DNA of 15,220 nucleotides from contig CAMHMG010000051.1 in NCBI GenBank assembly GCA_946186175.1, positions 1-15,220 of the forward strand, read 5' to 3'. The notes beneath the pieces were generated by a model. The model did no database searches and had not been told where the DNA came from. It saw only the letters and a list, made by a program, of their open reading frames with translations. This DNA comes from an uncultured Clostridia bacterium (GTDB lineage: Bacteria; Bacillota; Clostridia; Lachnospirales; Lachnospiraceae). The translations under genes were made by a program, and so were the position numbers. This document shows, piece after piece, positions 11,401-15,220 of this stretch (its first letter is position 1; each line of letters begins with the position of its first letter).

Positions 11401-12009
11401 ATTATCAGCCTTAATAAAGAAATCGCCTCTCTCAACACACTCAGAAGAATCACTGTACTGTATTGAAGTAGCCCAATTACTGTAAAATGCGGAATAGACC
11501 TTATTCGAAGTAAGGTCAAACTCTACAACGATAGACGCATTAAGCTGCTCAGCATCGCTTACATATGCCTCAAGCATCTTAAATAATGGTTTCTCAGGAT
11601 GTGCAGTATAATCACCTGTCTTGACAACCATATATCCATATTCATGAATATTTCCTTCATTATCCGTATCTATTGGAATACCATATGTTTCCTTATCAAG
11701 TCCGGCATCTCCGGGATTAGTCGCAAACTTGACAATACCATCAGCTACACCTTCAAAACTCTTCATATACTCGACAAGAGTTCCACGGCTTTCGGCAGCA
11801 GAAAGTGCAGACTGTGCAGCCATATATATGGTCTTAGCCTTTTCTTCACTACTCTCGTACTCATAATGGGCAATCCAACCCGTTACGCCCCACACAGCAC
11901 CACCCATCATGATAGCCATTATAGTCAAAACAACTATCATCTCCACCAGAGTGAATCCCATATTAACCTTATTCAATATTCCCTTATTCTTTATATTCTG
12001 ATGATTCAT
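2455..12009 (-). CDS. Giant modular prepilin with GLUG repeats, probable pilus-tip adhesin
   Basis: This 3184-residue protein begins with an 18-residue leader ending VNMG, followed by FTLVEMIVVLTIMAIMMGG: Phe at +1, Glu at +5, a class III prepilin signal. Residues 19 to about 185 form a pilin-like module (helix, then a short beta region ending near VYSAFYSNW). Residues 186-548 are beta-rich and unrecognised. Residues 549-1690 contain about 20 GLUG-like units such as VGGVVGIN..SC, TGGVLGQA..YCYNYG and VGGIVGEI..DCVNG, expected to fold as a beta-helix. A Tyr/Asn/Asp-rich stretch follows at 1693-1716. Residues 1961-3131 hold three degenerate copies of a long beta-rich module. No LPXTG motif or second membrane helix is present, so the pilin helix is the only visible anchor. 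The ATG at 12007-12009 follows AAGGCGG. Mature size is about 3166 residues, roughly 350 kDa. It is flanked by small prepilin genes in one orientation. Export, tip position and adhesion are inferred; the modular-pilin concept is known from small streptococcal PilB and PilC. Confidence 0.9.
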   Translation of the reverse strand: MNHQNIKNKGILNKVNMGFTLVEMIVVLTIMAIMMGGAVWGVTGWIAHYEYESSEEKAKTIYMAAQSALSAAESRGTLVEYMKSFEGVADGIVKFATNPGDAGLDKETYGIPIDTDNEGNIHEYGYMVVKTGDYTAHPEKPLFKMLEAYVSDAEQLNASIVVEFDLTSNKVYSAFYSNWATSIQYSDSSECVERGDFFIKADNRKIEFRENYQVGYYSSDQVNVVKLDNLPQLKMVDCELHNEETLFLTVKSSSGIKEADTIFNISLLEDTDEKPVLCSFSISRNMLMSMYDNDDKNKPVLVKDVPVYDSEGKKINNFNFVVSLNECENAEDGYYLSVVLDGLSTDQSMAFLDEVDPVTKRTGNAGYSITRLIGTEPMNILASVTVEPLDPTLYSSSRSLESNTENSLYVTKEETGEFAKYFDNDNAYLISRNRHLSNIRYVEDYNYDKDKEHQYVLTKDLDFDDAVIYDGVNKKVNADFSYYPLSKDDSGFVFPMITKLNEKSVFNGEGNQLVNFKLSNNSSVAYEHGEDGKVISANSEEFPVNKATTVGLFGVNKGMIKRLILSKAVAKIMSKEEYDKSDGATGNETTRKAIYSDSIQAAGVLCGRNEGDLREIYFDKDCKLEASVFANLNDIQEAKDNGIDTTDPEQINNLNQRFGSGIGMAAGTVALKKNASIDRIMTSGSVKGKISGKDTDYKEVPDVSDEDERKEIYNETPDTANGESVSNAQYYSYGVGGVFGYVYGKYDKDSTRFGIGVDKETVETNNTPSSTDDNHYIAMKKRSGKVTTEVLSADGGKKNVTSYNVSDTLLFAADETRSIINKADVTGDDVSFIGGIVGNLYIAGLADNKVTENDEDGYVKISDTAHPHMLNCCNYGDTKGNDFVGGVVGINGEGGYIKSCESYGCPSATKGVSAGIASENFGFMNDCLVDRAEAEEDHDNKPYVPQIKGNMLVAGAITSVNHENCIVSDCDCSIADVAGVDDKIIITGNDVDTLGYLVGRNDGVVDNGRSGKYLGYKSNKTKLIIGGAVGTNSKNAVVKNVEVTFNFVDEGQAECIGGVVGLNKGEVNNCKFGGSITKNKKSSARMTIGGIAGKNGDGTNSANIKGCYIIGGQFNVTGFCNFVETDTSEAKITKSSKVGGICGINYSSSKVEKCYITGLSQKSGNDGKAVKVNVDGVEVVNIIRQSIITVKDGMTGGVTAVNYGTIKDCGYTDKAFYEEDGDFVCSNDTVDNKKKSCEVSDNMTLFSQAEEKLKKVSDDDSSISNEAVISLNQLLIDDNTGELTDAAKKTAGYLTYNKDKYQYALPKYEMTDTNDGKTWDAYSANNNQYIISMGYKKNDVDVKGKGCIGGIVGFNTEYGRVDSCATGRWLVENYMPLVTYDATGGVIGNNAADDKLVNNLINFAYVRLELPIIYKNSKSMNISKGTGNSYGPDNRFHYVGGVIGTQYNKTKTGWYVEKCINVGKIVNYYGHNTGGVLGQACGMGGNVQYCYNYGMTMTGYSTEINGSMSGTAGGIVSHYTNLEAGQVSQVLHCNNYGVISFPMQGLEYETSLVKDIRANMAANDVGGIVGEISAPLSTSLYTVNIKDCVNGRCSRIYSFSKCAGIVGQIGCLTKDNVNTKYAVNSLFVNIDTCRNYSSDFWTSYSQGRKEGTLFTMAGGGISAGRDKFDPDTNKDTWTGYTTIRNCFSVRMNGNYNYNNKDSNYSMSNYSDNYNIKMKNGMILFTKAYDPLSSDNSAHVFKYCGNNYYLDESSFQYTTNNGLILKSGYDRTATKTDAYVTNDLAKVNVNIATSEPADNSKKYATYNSNFKNARINKVDDLSVYIDDYNKSRIASERIVSASYFVGTEEKYVLFVEPKGVVTSSLNAENAWIDENEGEIKIRTKNGIIKTNILYNGLSEHTSSEPYNRTLIDHFYFDRIKKNASFRNQAADELGENLDNKVNSTRLPILDEYDIDYYELDNKFTTFINVYKAKGPDTVYDVNVKKSDNNEYYEATWKIKSNDDNSPSATEFDVKIQYIRLDSTEEFDPSKISDYLGDYHLVNDYAGYSDEPDKVYGTKTVFKVPDKLMKDDGKYYAVVRARDSRDEAGEYSRIENTPTIKSYVPLEPKMPTPEFEIVKYTVKNSSNAYESRWMLHLTNPEKFAAYASLPGFEIGAYQLNNDNTPNASKTVKLSKDKIVDAEGNVITSNLLNNAVDIEGKFTTNKADLKLYGYAKADGYLDADPYNFTVYIPSVIEPSIDYKLDPEPRNAETLNNVKGQPEYKGTLTYNSFNGSTKPPVDQVFRVELYGVKSVEENGVTKKWHETVAYRDYPLSVGESAEVDIGHFEVPKSVDLTAYESFDIDYWYASPGDGCKIYNYFEITDEWKTIAGADRTVRSSGYIKDLSTGTEKNYFHTTKLPDPKFMAICVGRKRSDSFAEKTGLNDYGQSPEWYIVLTNADDYPVGTQIVRYNENTVAIDMTKPASTGNKVIDSLFDYAAPVQTGWSDNDFWAKAEGSISSNKVKINPSKKTTVLFKENNLRNNLNINYDVDESTYKDEDGNVSDGCFVLDENNDLTFKGTVRYNSQGSGNDSDIPQYFRYEIFARDKITGQYVTLLLSEDIKMDGGSVSNLYKHEMPVGHTLTGVGEKYEDFHFAVWYSKSAINSIKSDADTYTYHYTEITETAAKSYAKALDCYDEEKDIINNARDIGILIDISKIDVEKGITEPTYYYVTALYDKTYGDATFTENYKKYVLYRESSNTISTIKKNDKGEDDFSITDGYVDWSMYNSHYSSDASDIECKLDVKVYQVPHGYTPSGADELLEITDTEVEGKKKVYEDTPIGTTHYRVKLPNSLSKQLDWDEYDYYAVIRVKDKDVLSEADSAYSSYYCFPMNKPLPTPEIFVSLCGYSGDVVYLDNYADYAAYNSDRVKIYVEVEGKQKDADKPYVISVDPEQGGNLKNKNEQIKIPYLALMTKYYNANGSKLKLVAYAVETDEDGNEVDRSASLTTKVYIPQGGEPVVENTHLDMTGTEYTVIDKHTINFKTTLNYYIDGDNKAQRPSEAQGFAVALVGKPNNKIEDKYNNPVILAKTNADQYTYIEEGNTGEINVELTIPDDVDIDDYNFDGYGIFVWCVYGRENLVPYTRIDLTRELFEKYYNKQGVAIDYSNGKDKAGYCIGRMLYDDGNKELPANYNSVKRGTVKLEFDPDE
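2632..5697 (-). repeat. Three degenerate C-terminal beta-rich modules of the giant prepilin
   Basis: Residues 2105-2362, 2393-2659 and 2870-3126 align by landmarks: openings MPTPEFEIV, LPDPKFMAI and LPTPEIFVS; middles YKGTLTYNS, FKGTVRYNS and FKTTLNYYI; ends IDYWYASPGDG, FAVWYSKSA and IFVWCVYGR before a final [YT]-x-[EI]-[IT] strand. Copies 1 and 3 are each preceded by a further related region with YYAVVRARD or YYAVIRVKD (near 2073 and 2841), which copy 2 lacks. The fold looks like strings of fibronectin-III or Ig-like beta sandwiches, but no family is recognised with certainty. Confidence 0.65.
6940..10365 (-). repeat. Coding repeat array: about 20 GLUG-like units
   Basis: Within the giant prepilin (residues 549-1690) a unit of the form [hydrophobic]-G-G-[IV]-[VAC]-G-x-N, then a variable stretch, then [IV]-x-x-C-x-x-x-G recurs. 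Clear starts are near residues 549, 601, 733, 833, 883, 994, 1025, 1056, 1088, 1138, 1195, 1348, 1383, 1439, 1473, 1512, 1565, 1602 and 1657. Unit spacing runs from about 30 to 150 residues. The pattern matches the GLUG motif known from bacterial surface proteins. The units are diverged at DNA level, so recent tandem duplication is not evident. Confidence 0.8.
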
Positions 12010-12071
12010 AGAGCCACCGCCTTAATATGTATTAACTGATCAATTGTTTTCTTATGTCTAATTGAATCAAC

Positions 12072-12620
12072 TCAATTCCCTGTTACTGTCCATATATCTT
12101 TATCATCTCCGGTACCATTCCTTTTATATGAAGCAGTAAATGTTCCATCATTGTATGTAAATGTTGATATGACATACATTCTATTATCAGGATCAGTACT
12201 GTTATAAACCTTAGAATAAACCACATTATATGTCTGTGTTCCACCCGAAAAATCTATACCTGTAAGATCACTGATCTTATCATTGGTAATACGTGAATTC
12301 GGATCTACCAGATCATTATGTGCCTGTTCCACTATAGACGAAACAGCAAGAAATACTTTCTTACCGTCATTCAAGGTCGAGTTCATTCTTGCCTTGTCAA
12401 TATAACCAAGAAATGCAGGACCAACAACAGCTGCAAGCATTGCTATGATCACAAGAACAACTATCAGTTCGACCAGTGTAAATCCATGCGTATCGCACAA
12501 TTGACGATTCACTCTATCACGCAATTTGCAGCCTCTTGGCGACTCATCATAATCAATGCATATTTTATTGATAGCACTTTCATCTATTATATTCAATTTG
12601 CCAAAAATATTATTACGCAT
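12072..12620 (-). CDS. Small prepilin, major-pilin-like (first gene of the pilin locus)
   Basis: The product is 182 residues from the ATG at 12618-12620. The prepilin site is THG then FTLVELIVVLVIIAMLAAVV, with Phe at +1 and Glu at +5. The helix continues into GPAFLGYIDKARMNSTLNDG, the form seen in major pilins and ComGC/GspG-like subunits, then a small beta domain ends at VTGN. Mature length is about 136 residues. With this start the leader is 46 residues, far longer than the 8-22 of the other prepilins here. A TTG at 12522-12524 with AAGAGGC six bases upstream would give a 14-residue leader and a 150-residue precursor, and may be the true start. A GGGTGAT before the ATG is only a fair ribosome binding site. 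It has its own promoter (12679-12707) just after the rho terminator and precedes the giant prepilin by 62 bases, with which it is probably co-transcribed. Confidence 0.85.
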   Translation of the reverse strand: MRNNIFGKLNIIDESAINKICIDYDESPRGCKLRDRVNRQLCDTHGFTLVELIVVLVIIAMLAAVVGPAFLGYIDKARMNSTLNDGKKVFLAVSSIVEQAHNDLVDPNSRITNDKISDLTGIDFSGGTQTYNVVYSKVYNSTDPDNRMYVISTFTYNDGTFTASYKRNGTGDDKDIWTVTGN

Positions 12621-12678
12621 AAATAATCACCCAAATTCCAGTTTTCTGTATATTTTGTCGGCATTTATAGTCCATTTA

Positions 12679-12707
12679 ATTATATCATTATTATAACATA
12701 ATGTAAA
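12679..12707 (-). promoter_or_regulatory. Sigma-A-type promoter of the pilin locus
   Basis: The minus strand has TTTACA (12702-12707), 17 bases and a perfect TATAAT (12679-12684). Transcription would start near 12672, about 50 bases before the ATG at 12620. The -35 box lies inside the T-tract of the rho terminator. The layout is nearly the same as the promoter of the edge prepilin at 138-166. Confidence 0.75.
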
Positions 12708-12735
12708 CAAAAACCCGAGGCTTAGCCCGGGTTTT
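12703..12735 (-). terminator. Intrinsic terminator of rho
   Basis: The minus strand folds AAAACCCGGGC (12725-12735) with GCCTCGGGTTTT (12710-12721) around a TAA loop and one bulged base, an 11-bp stem followed by TTTTTGTTT. It begins 11 bases after the rho stop codon and separates rho from the pilin locus. Confidence 0.85.
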
Positions 12736-12746
12736 CCTAAATATTA

Positions 12747-14513
12747 TCACCTTCTGTATAACGACCTTTTGATAAGCTCAATAAATTCCTGATTGTCCTT
12801 AGTTCTTAAGAATAATTTTAAGATCTCCTCTACTCTCTCCTCACCTCTGTTGCTTGAGAACTCTCTGGTCATGGCATTAACTACTTCCTTCTCAACAGGT
12901 GTAAGCAGCAGATCATCACGTCTTGTTCCGGATTTCGCTATATCAATAGCAGGGAATATCCTTCTCTCAGAAAGCTTTCTGTCAAGAACAAGTTCCATGT
13001 TACCTGTACCCTTAAACTCCTCGAATACAACATCATCCATTTTAGAGCCGGTATCGACAAGCGCAGTTGCAAGAACTGTAAGAGAACCTCCTTCTCTCAT
13101 ATTTCTCGCAGCTCCAAAGAACTTCTTAGGCATGTGAAGCGCTGCCGGATCAAGACCACCCGTAAGAGTTCTTCCACTTGGCGGTACGGTAAGGTTATAA
13201 GCCCTTGCAAGTCTTGTGATCGAATCAAGCAGAATCACAACATCTTCTTTGTGTTCAACAAGTCGTTTTGCACGTTCTAGCACCATCTCAGAAACCCGTT
13301 TATGATGCTCAGGCAATTCATCAAATGTAGAATATATGACTTCGACATTAGGACCCTCGATAGTTTCCCTTATATCCGTAACCTCTTCAGGACGTTCATC
13401 AATAAGGAGCACTATAAGATGCATATCCTTATATTGCCTGCTAATACTTACCGCAATCTGTTTTAACAGCGTCGTCTTTCCGGCCTTTGGAGGAGCGACT
13501 ATCATACCACGCTGTCCCTTACCGATCGGTGCAAGAAGATCCATAATTCTCATCGAAATAGTGCGTGAGTGTTCATTTTCAAGTTTGATCCTCTCATCAG
13601 GGAATATTGGCGTGAGATCTTCAAAACTCTTTCTCTTGATTGCTTCATCAACACTGTATCCGTTAATTGATTTGATATACAACAGTGCAGCAAATTTTTC
13701 CCGTTCTGTTTTGATCTTCTTATTACCGATAATAATATCACCGGTTTTTAAATTAAATCTCTTGATCTGAGCAGGTGAAACATATATATCATCATCGCCC
13801 GGAAGATAATTCTCGCATCTTATGAATCCATATCCGTCTGCCATGACTTCAAGAATACCATTTGCCTCCTGCCCACTGTCGAGAGGTGATTCTGTCATAT
13901 TGTTTTTTTCACCTTCACCTCTTCTGTCCTGTTCAACTTTTCTTTCGGCTTCAACCCTTCTGTCAGCCTCAGTTTTTCTTTCAGCTTCTACCGTTCTGTC
14001 AACCTCAGTTCTTCTTTCAACCTCAACTTTTCTGTCACCATCAGTCTTTCTGTCAACTTCCGGCTGACTGTCACTTTCAGACTTATTATCAGTTACTGTC
14101 TTTTTTGTACGTTCCTTCTTTACTTTTTTATCAGCTTCTATTATATTATCAACTGTTTTTTTATTCGCTTCTTTTTTTATCTTGTCTTCTTCTGACTTTT
14201 CTGTTTTTTGTTTTTCTGAATCGGACTTTTCTGATTTTATCCTTTCGGATTTTTGTGTTTCTGTTCCGTACTTCTCTGATTTCGACCTGACCGTCCTATT
14301 CTTTTGTGTTTTAGGCTTCTCTGTTTTTGTTTTTTCTGTTTTATCACTATCTGACTTTTCTGAAGCTGCCTGTTTCTTTCCTGTCATCTGTCTTTCTTTA
14401 ACCGCAGTCAAAAATTCAGCCAATTCACCCTTCTTCATGCCTGAAACACCTTTGATACCAAGTTCTTTAGCCTGTTGTCTCAATTCTGCCAACGACATTT
14501 CCGCATAATTCAT
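12747..14513 (-). CDS. rho: Transcription termination factor Rho with a long charged insertion
   Basis: Rho is the hexameric RNA-dependent ATPase that strips RNA polymerase from untranslated transcripts. The ATG at 14511-14513 has AAGAGGAG 9 bases upstream; a longer frame to a TTG at 14564 has no such site. The 588-residue product has a Rho N-terminal helical domain (5-37, SLAELRQQAKELGIKG), a low-complexity Lys/Glu/Ser/Thr insertion (about 41-213), and the cold-shock-like RNA-binding domain (218-290, GILEVMADGYGFIR). The ATPase core follows: P-loop APPKAGKT (340-347), catalytic Glu in IDERPEEV (371-378), Walker B VVILLDSITRLARAYN (425-440), Q-loop region near MPKKFFGAARN (461-471), R-loop KGTGN (501-505) and arginine finger in SGTRRDD (528-534). 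All key residues are present, so it should be active. E. coli Rho is 419 residues; the difference is essentially the insertion. It is transcribed alone, ending at its own terminator. Confidence 0.97.
   Translation of the reverse strand: MNYAEMSLAELRQQAKELGIKGVSGMKKGELAEFLTAVKERQMTGKKQAASEKSDSDKTEKTKTEKPKTQKNRTVRSKSEKYGTETQKSERIKSEKSDSEKQKTEKSEEDKIKKEANKKTVDNIIEADKKVKKERTKKTVTDNKSESDSQPEVDRKTDGDRKVEVERRTEVDRTVEAERKTEADRRVEAERKVEQDRRGEGEKNNMTESPLDSGQEANGILEVMADGYGFIRCENYLPGDDDIYVSPAQIKRFNLKTGDIIIGNKKIKTEREKFAALLYIKSINGYSVDEAIKRKSFEDLTPIFPDERIKLENEHSRTISMRIMDLLAPIGKGQRGMIVAPPKAGKTTLLKQIAVSISRQYKDMHLIVLLIDERPEEVTDIRETIEGPNVEVIYSTFDELPEHHKRVSEMVLERAKRLVEHKEDVVILLDSITRLARAYNLTVPPSGRTLTGGLDPAALHMPKKFFGAARNMREGGSLTVLATALVDTGSKMDDVVFEEFKGTGNMELVLDRKLSERRIFPAIDIAKSGTRRDDLLLTPVEKEVVNAMTREFSSNRGEERVEEILKLFLRTKDNQEFIELIKRSLYRR
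13914..14057 (-). repeat. Eight tandem hexapeptide repeats in the Rho insertion
   Basis: Residues 153-200 of Rho read as eight six-residue units with consensus x-[DE]-R-[KRT]-[VT]-[ED]: VDRKTD, GDRKVE, VERRTE, VDRTVE, AERKTE, ADRRVE, AERKVE, QDRRGE. At DNA level these are 18-base repeats over 144 bases, similar enough to change in number by slippage. The charge pattern could form a single charged helix or a disordered RNA-binding tether. Confidence 0.85.
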
Positions 14514-14806
14514 ATAATAATTCTCCTCTTCCCAATATTCCCCAATATATAAAAACAACGGCAATTCATATGTAATCTGCCATTTGAATATTTCATGTAA
14601 CTATTCAGATAGCATCCTGAATATACAGCAAGACGCATACACTAAAAAATATATTTACGATACGACAGACATATCATACATAATAAACACAACCAACTAT
14701 TACAGCACACAAAATAAAACTATTATAATTATAACTATTGTATTAATTCTAAAAATTTAAATGGGGATAAATAACGAGTATAGATAATCAATAATCAATT
14801 AAGAAC
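14514..14806. other. AT-rich rho leader and intergenic region
   Basis: About 290 bases separate the rpsO terminator from rho. The rho promoter must lie here, but no pair of boxes with good spacing stands out: TATAAT words near 14717-14732 lack a -35 partner. A short inverted repeat, ATTCAG (14603-14608) with CTGAAT (14617-14622), is the only clear structure. No gene-like frame is seen. Confidence 0.5.
14523..14530 (-). promoter_or_regulatory. Ribosome binding site that fixes the rho start
   Basis: The minus strand has AAGAGGAG, 9 bases, then the ATG at 14511-14513. It favours this start over the upstream TTG at 14564 and puts the SLAELR helix of the Rho N-terminal domain close to the N-terminus, as in other Rho proteins. 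Confidence 0.8.
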
Positions 14807-14838
14807 AGGCAGCATATGTGTGAACACAAATGCTGCCT
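14807..14838 (-). terminator. Terminator-like hairpin after rpsO
   Basis: AGGCAGCAT (14807-14815) and ATGCTGCCT (14830-14838) form a perfect 9-bp stem, extended by TGTG/CACA around a TGAA loop after one mismatch. It starts 6 bases after the rpsO stop codon. The following minus-strand sequence (GTTCTTAATTGATTATTG) is only moderately T-rich, so it may be a processing or stability element as well as a terminator. Confidence 0.7.
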
Positions 14839-14844
14839 CACATT

Positions 14845-15111
14845 CTAGTGTCTTAATCCTAAGCTTTCAACTAAAGCTCTGTAACGCTGGATATCAACCT
14901 TCTTCAAGTAAGCCAACATATTTCTTCTCTGACCCACAAGCTTAAGGAGACCTCTCTTAGAATGATGATCCTTAGGATGAGCCTTGAAATGCTCCTGAAG
15001 ATCAAGAATTCTTGCAGTAAGAAGTGCGATCTGTACTTCCGGAGAACCGGTATCGTTAGTACCACGACCATACTTCTCGATAATCCCTTTCTTCTGCTCT
15101 GTTGTTACCAT
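14845..15111 (-). CDS. rpsO: 30S ribosomal protein S15
   Basis: The 88-residue product matches the usual length of S15, a primary binder of 16S rRNA that organises the central domain of the 30S subunit. Diagnostic stretches are GTNDTGSPEVQIALLTARI (17-35), HPKDHHSKRGLLKLVGQRR (45-63), which carries the conserved HHSKRGL rRNA-binding segment, and RYRALVESLGLR at the end. The ATG at 15109-15111 follows AAAGGAGG by 8 bases (15120-15127). A hairpin directly after the stop codon suggests it is monocistronic here and not followed by pnp, its common partner in other bacteria. Regulation by S15 binding to its own leader is usual in many bacteria, and the leader at 15147-15177 has matching structure potential. 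Confidence 0.97.
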   Translation of the reverse strand: MVTTEQKKGIIEKYGRGTNDTGSPEVQIALLTARILDLQEHFKAHPKDHHSKRGLLKLVGQRRNMLAYLKKVDIQRYRALVESLGLRH

Positions 15112-15146
15112 AGCTTCTTCCTCCTTTAATTATTATAATCGCCTTT

Positions 15147-15177
15147 CACCCGGTCATAGGTCGGAGTGTCCAATGAC
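15147..15177 (-). promoter_or_regulatory. Possible S15 autoregulatory leader structure (pseudoknot)
   Basis: In the rpsO leader GTCAT (15173-15177) can pair with ATGAC (15153-15157), and CACTC (15164-15168) can pair with GGGTG (15147-15151, one G-U pair). The two stems interleave, so together they would make an H-type pseudoknot 19 bases before the AAAGGAGG site. S15 represses its own mRNA through different leader folds in different bacteria, including a pseudoknot in E. coli. This is a hand-drawn fold and is tentative. Confidence 0.35.
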
Positions 15178-15220
15178 TGAGTTAAGGTTAAATACGTTGG
15201 TATATTAACATAACAAAAAT

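Noticed and set aside
11599..12039. A plus-strand open frame of 146 codons across the 5' end of the giant prepilin gene
   Set aside because: It is antisense to the prepilin signal and has no recognisable protein features.
12037..12069. Imperfect inverted repeat between the first pilin gene and the giant prepilin gene
   Set aside because: The arms are AT-only apart from two pairs, contain a bulge, and no T-tract follows, so it is unlikely to terminate transcription between the two genes.
13862..14290. A plus-strand open frame of 142 codons rich in Phe, Leu and Cys, and overlapping plus-strand frames at 13822-14067 and 14182-14508
   Set aside because: These are mirror images of the low-complexity Lys/Glu/Arg insertion of rho. 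They have repetitive composition, no ribosome binding site and sit inside a certain gene.
14717..14732. Two TATAAT words upstream of rho that could be -10 boxes
   Set aside because: No acceptable -35 sequence lies 16-18 bases before either, and such words are common by chance in this AT-rich stretch.

Overview
This AT-rich window carries its genes on the minus strand and looks like a Gram-positive member of the Clostridia, probably Lachnospiraceae. The reasons are strong AAGGAGG-type ribosome binding sites, TTG starts, a Rho with a long Lys/Glu-rich insertion, and a type IV pilus locus lacking the layout usual in Gram-negative bacteria. The family assignment is inference from style, not from a database match.

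Read in the direction of transcription (high to low coordinates), the window holds: rpsO (ribosomal protein S15) with its own leader and terminator hairpin; rho (transcription termination factor) ending in a strong intrinsic terminator; then a run of prepilin genes. These are a small major-pilin-like gene (12072-12620), a giant 3184-residue prepilin (2455-12009), a prepilin without Glu5 that resembles PilX/GspK (1811-2344), two further minor prepilins resembling PilV/GspI and PilW/GspJ (1295-1690 and 379-1215), and after a roughly 310-base gap the first 21 codons of another prepilin (1-65), which runs off the edge. No pilus motor, platform or prepilin peptidase gene is inside the window.

The outstanding feature is the giant prepilin. 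It starts with an ordinary class III signal and pilin N-terminal helix, but continues into about 20 GLUG-like repeats (probable beta-helix) and then three degenerate copies of a long beta-rich module. It fits the 'modular pilin' idea (a pilin module carrying a functional domain) at extreme size, and its neighbours look like the four-component minor pilin set that builds a pilus tip. The working model is that the small prepilins form a tip complex that displays the giant protein as an adhesin, while the pilins at the two ends of the locus, each with its own TTTACA-N17-TA(T/A)AAT promoter, provide the shaft. This model is inference. The sequence directly shows the prepilin signals, repeat architecture, gene order and promoter motifs.
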